A DNA stretch of 64,000 nt from Clavaria fumosa (taxonomy: Eukaryota > Basidiomycota > Agaricomycetes > Agaricales > Clavariaceae), in contig OX637799.1 in NCBI GenBank assembly GCA_951802425.1, positions 2,294,001-2,358,000 on the forward strand, written 5' to 3'. Positions 63,285 to 64,000 of the stretch are shown here, in pieces. The notes beneath the pieces were generated by a model. It saw only the letters and a program-made list of their open reading frames with translations, made no database searches and was not told where the DNA came from. Position 1 is the stretch's first letter; the number at the start of each line of letters is the position of its first letter. The translations under genes were made by a program, and so were the position numbers.

Positions 63285-64000
63285 CCCCCAGGTGACGATG
63301 GCGATGACGACGATGGCTGGTGCGTGTTCCTCCCTCTTTTTTTCTTCTTTCCTTTTTTCTCTTTCTTTCACCCTCCCCCCTCTCTCTCTCGCCTCCCTCT
63401 CTCCCTCTCTTCAGCAGCGGCGCAACGACGACGACGGCAGGAGGGGCAACAACAACGACAACAACGACGGGGCTGACGGGGGCAACAGGGGCGACGGGTG
63501 CGACGACGGCAGCCACGATAGATTGCCTGCCAGGTGCGCCCTCCCTCCCTGTAGCAATGGCCCAAGCCCCCAACCGTGGTCACAGACCAATGGTGGGGAC
63601 TGGGGCCATTGGTAGTGGCTGGGCAGGGAGTGGCAGCAATGACAGGGCAGGAGCAGCGGGGTGGGGAGCAGGTGGCAGGTGGTGGCAGGAGGGCAGGTGG
63701 CCGGTGGCAGCAGGGCAGGGAGCAGTAGCAGCAGGAGCAGGGCATAGCAGTAGTGTGGGGAATGGCAGTGGCAGCAAGGCAGGAGCAGCGGGGTGGGGAG
63801 CGGGCGGCGGCAGAAGGGCGGGCGGCGGGTGGCGGCAGAAGGGCAGAGGCGGGTGGCGGCAGCAGGGCGGGCGGCAGGTGGCGGCGGCAGGGCAGGCGGC
63901 AGGCGTCAGCGAGCGGGATGATGCAATGTGCTGGGAGGCAGGGATGATGCATTGAGGAGATGGGGATGATGCAATGCGATGGGAGCTGGGGAGGTGAGGG

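Larger units (their letters stand above)
61600..64000. mobile_element. Large inverted repeat / foldback element (runs to right edge)
   Basis: The left arm (about 61,600-62,635) returns as reverse complement at about 63,285-64,000. The clearest block is 62,290-62,392 against 63,518-63,627 (for example GGGGGCTTGGGCCATTGC and its complement). A purine tract at 62,498-62,582 pairs with 63,333-63,415. Both outer ends carry repeated GATGATGCA words (61,600-61,640; 63,920-63,975). The left arm is longer because of minisatellite expansion. No transposase is visible, and the open frames inside are low-complexity. It is probably a non-autonomous foldback or long-TIR DNA transposon; its right end is outside the window, so no target duplication can be checked. 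Confidence 0.7.

Overview
The window looks like nuclear DNA of a filamentous basidiomycete, most likely an Agaricomycete. The genes are compact and cut by many short introns (44 to about 107 nt; I place about 80 introns in 14 host genes). The products are fungal orthologues (Bms1, Kgd1, Chl1, Erg24, She9/Mdm33, Ypd1, Vnx1, uL23). The transposons are fungal types: chromodomain-bearing Ty3/gypsy elements, hAT, Helitron-like and copia relics. No bacterial or plasmid features are present.

Layout. 1-504 holds the end of a TPR gene running off the left edge. 505-22,500 is a transposon landscape: a Helitron-type helicase relic, a copia relic, a solo LTR, then a large nested structure. In that structure a chromovirus on the minus strand (element B, 3,599-16,953, TSD GCAAG) is split by a second chromovirus on the plus strand (element A, 7,476-12,784, TSD GAGGT). 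Element B also carries, antisense between its integrase and its 3' LTR, an intact 331-codon ORF with a Zn2Cys6-spaced cysteine cluster. Further right are coiled-coil ORF relics, one cut by a second solo LTR, and a foldback repeat. 22,552-25,060 is an intact 11-exon DEAH RNA helicase gene, an island between repeat tracts. 25,061-28,900 holds a decayed hAT transposase and two adjacent hAT-type MITEs with perfect 8-bp target duplications.

28,904-60,929 is a gene-dense block: BMS1 (-), an Msb2-like signalling mucin (-), ribosomal protein uL23 (-), KGD1 (-), a class III CoA-transferase (+), CHL1 (-), a Ypd1-type phosphotransfer protein (-), a Dpb3/POLE4-like histone-fold protein (+), a Vnx1-type cation/H+ antiporter (-), an unrecognised 533-aa protein (-), ERG24 (+) and SHE9/MDM33 (-). 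From 61,600 to the right edge is a large inverted repeat with a 25-bp minisatellite in its arm.

How the parts relate. KGD1 makes succinyl-CoA, and the divergently transcribed CoA-transferase 180 bp away resembles enzymes that use succinyl-CoA as donor. BMS1, uL23 and possibly the DEAH helicase serve ribosome assembly. Chl1 and the Dpb3-like protein serve replication and cohesion. Msb2 and Ypd1 are sensing and relay parts of stress MAPK pathways. Repeats show CpG to TpG/CpA decay (CGA to TGA stops), whereas host genes are intact. Exon boundaries were placed by eye from splice motifs, reading phase and family similarity; no alignments or searches were run.
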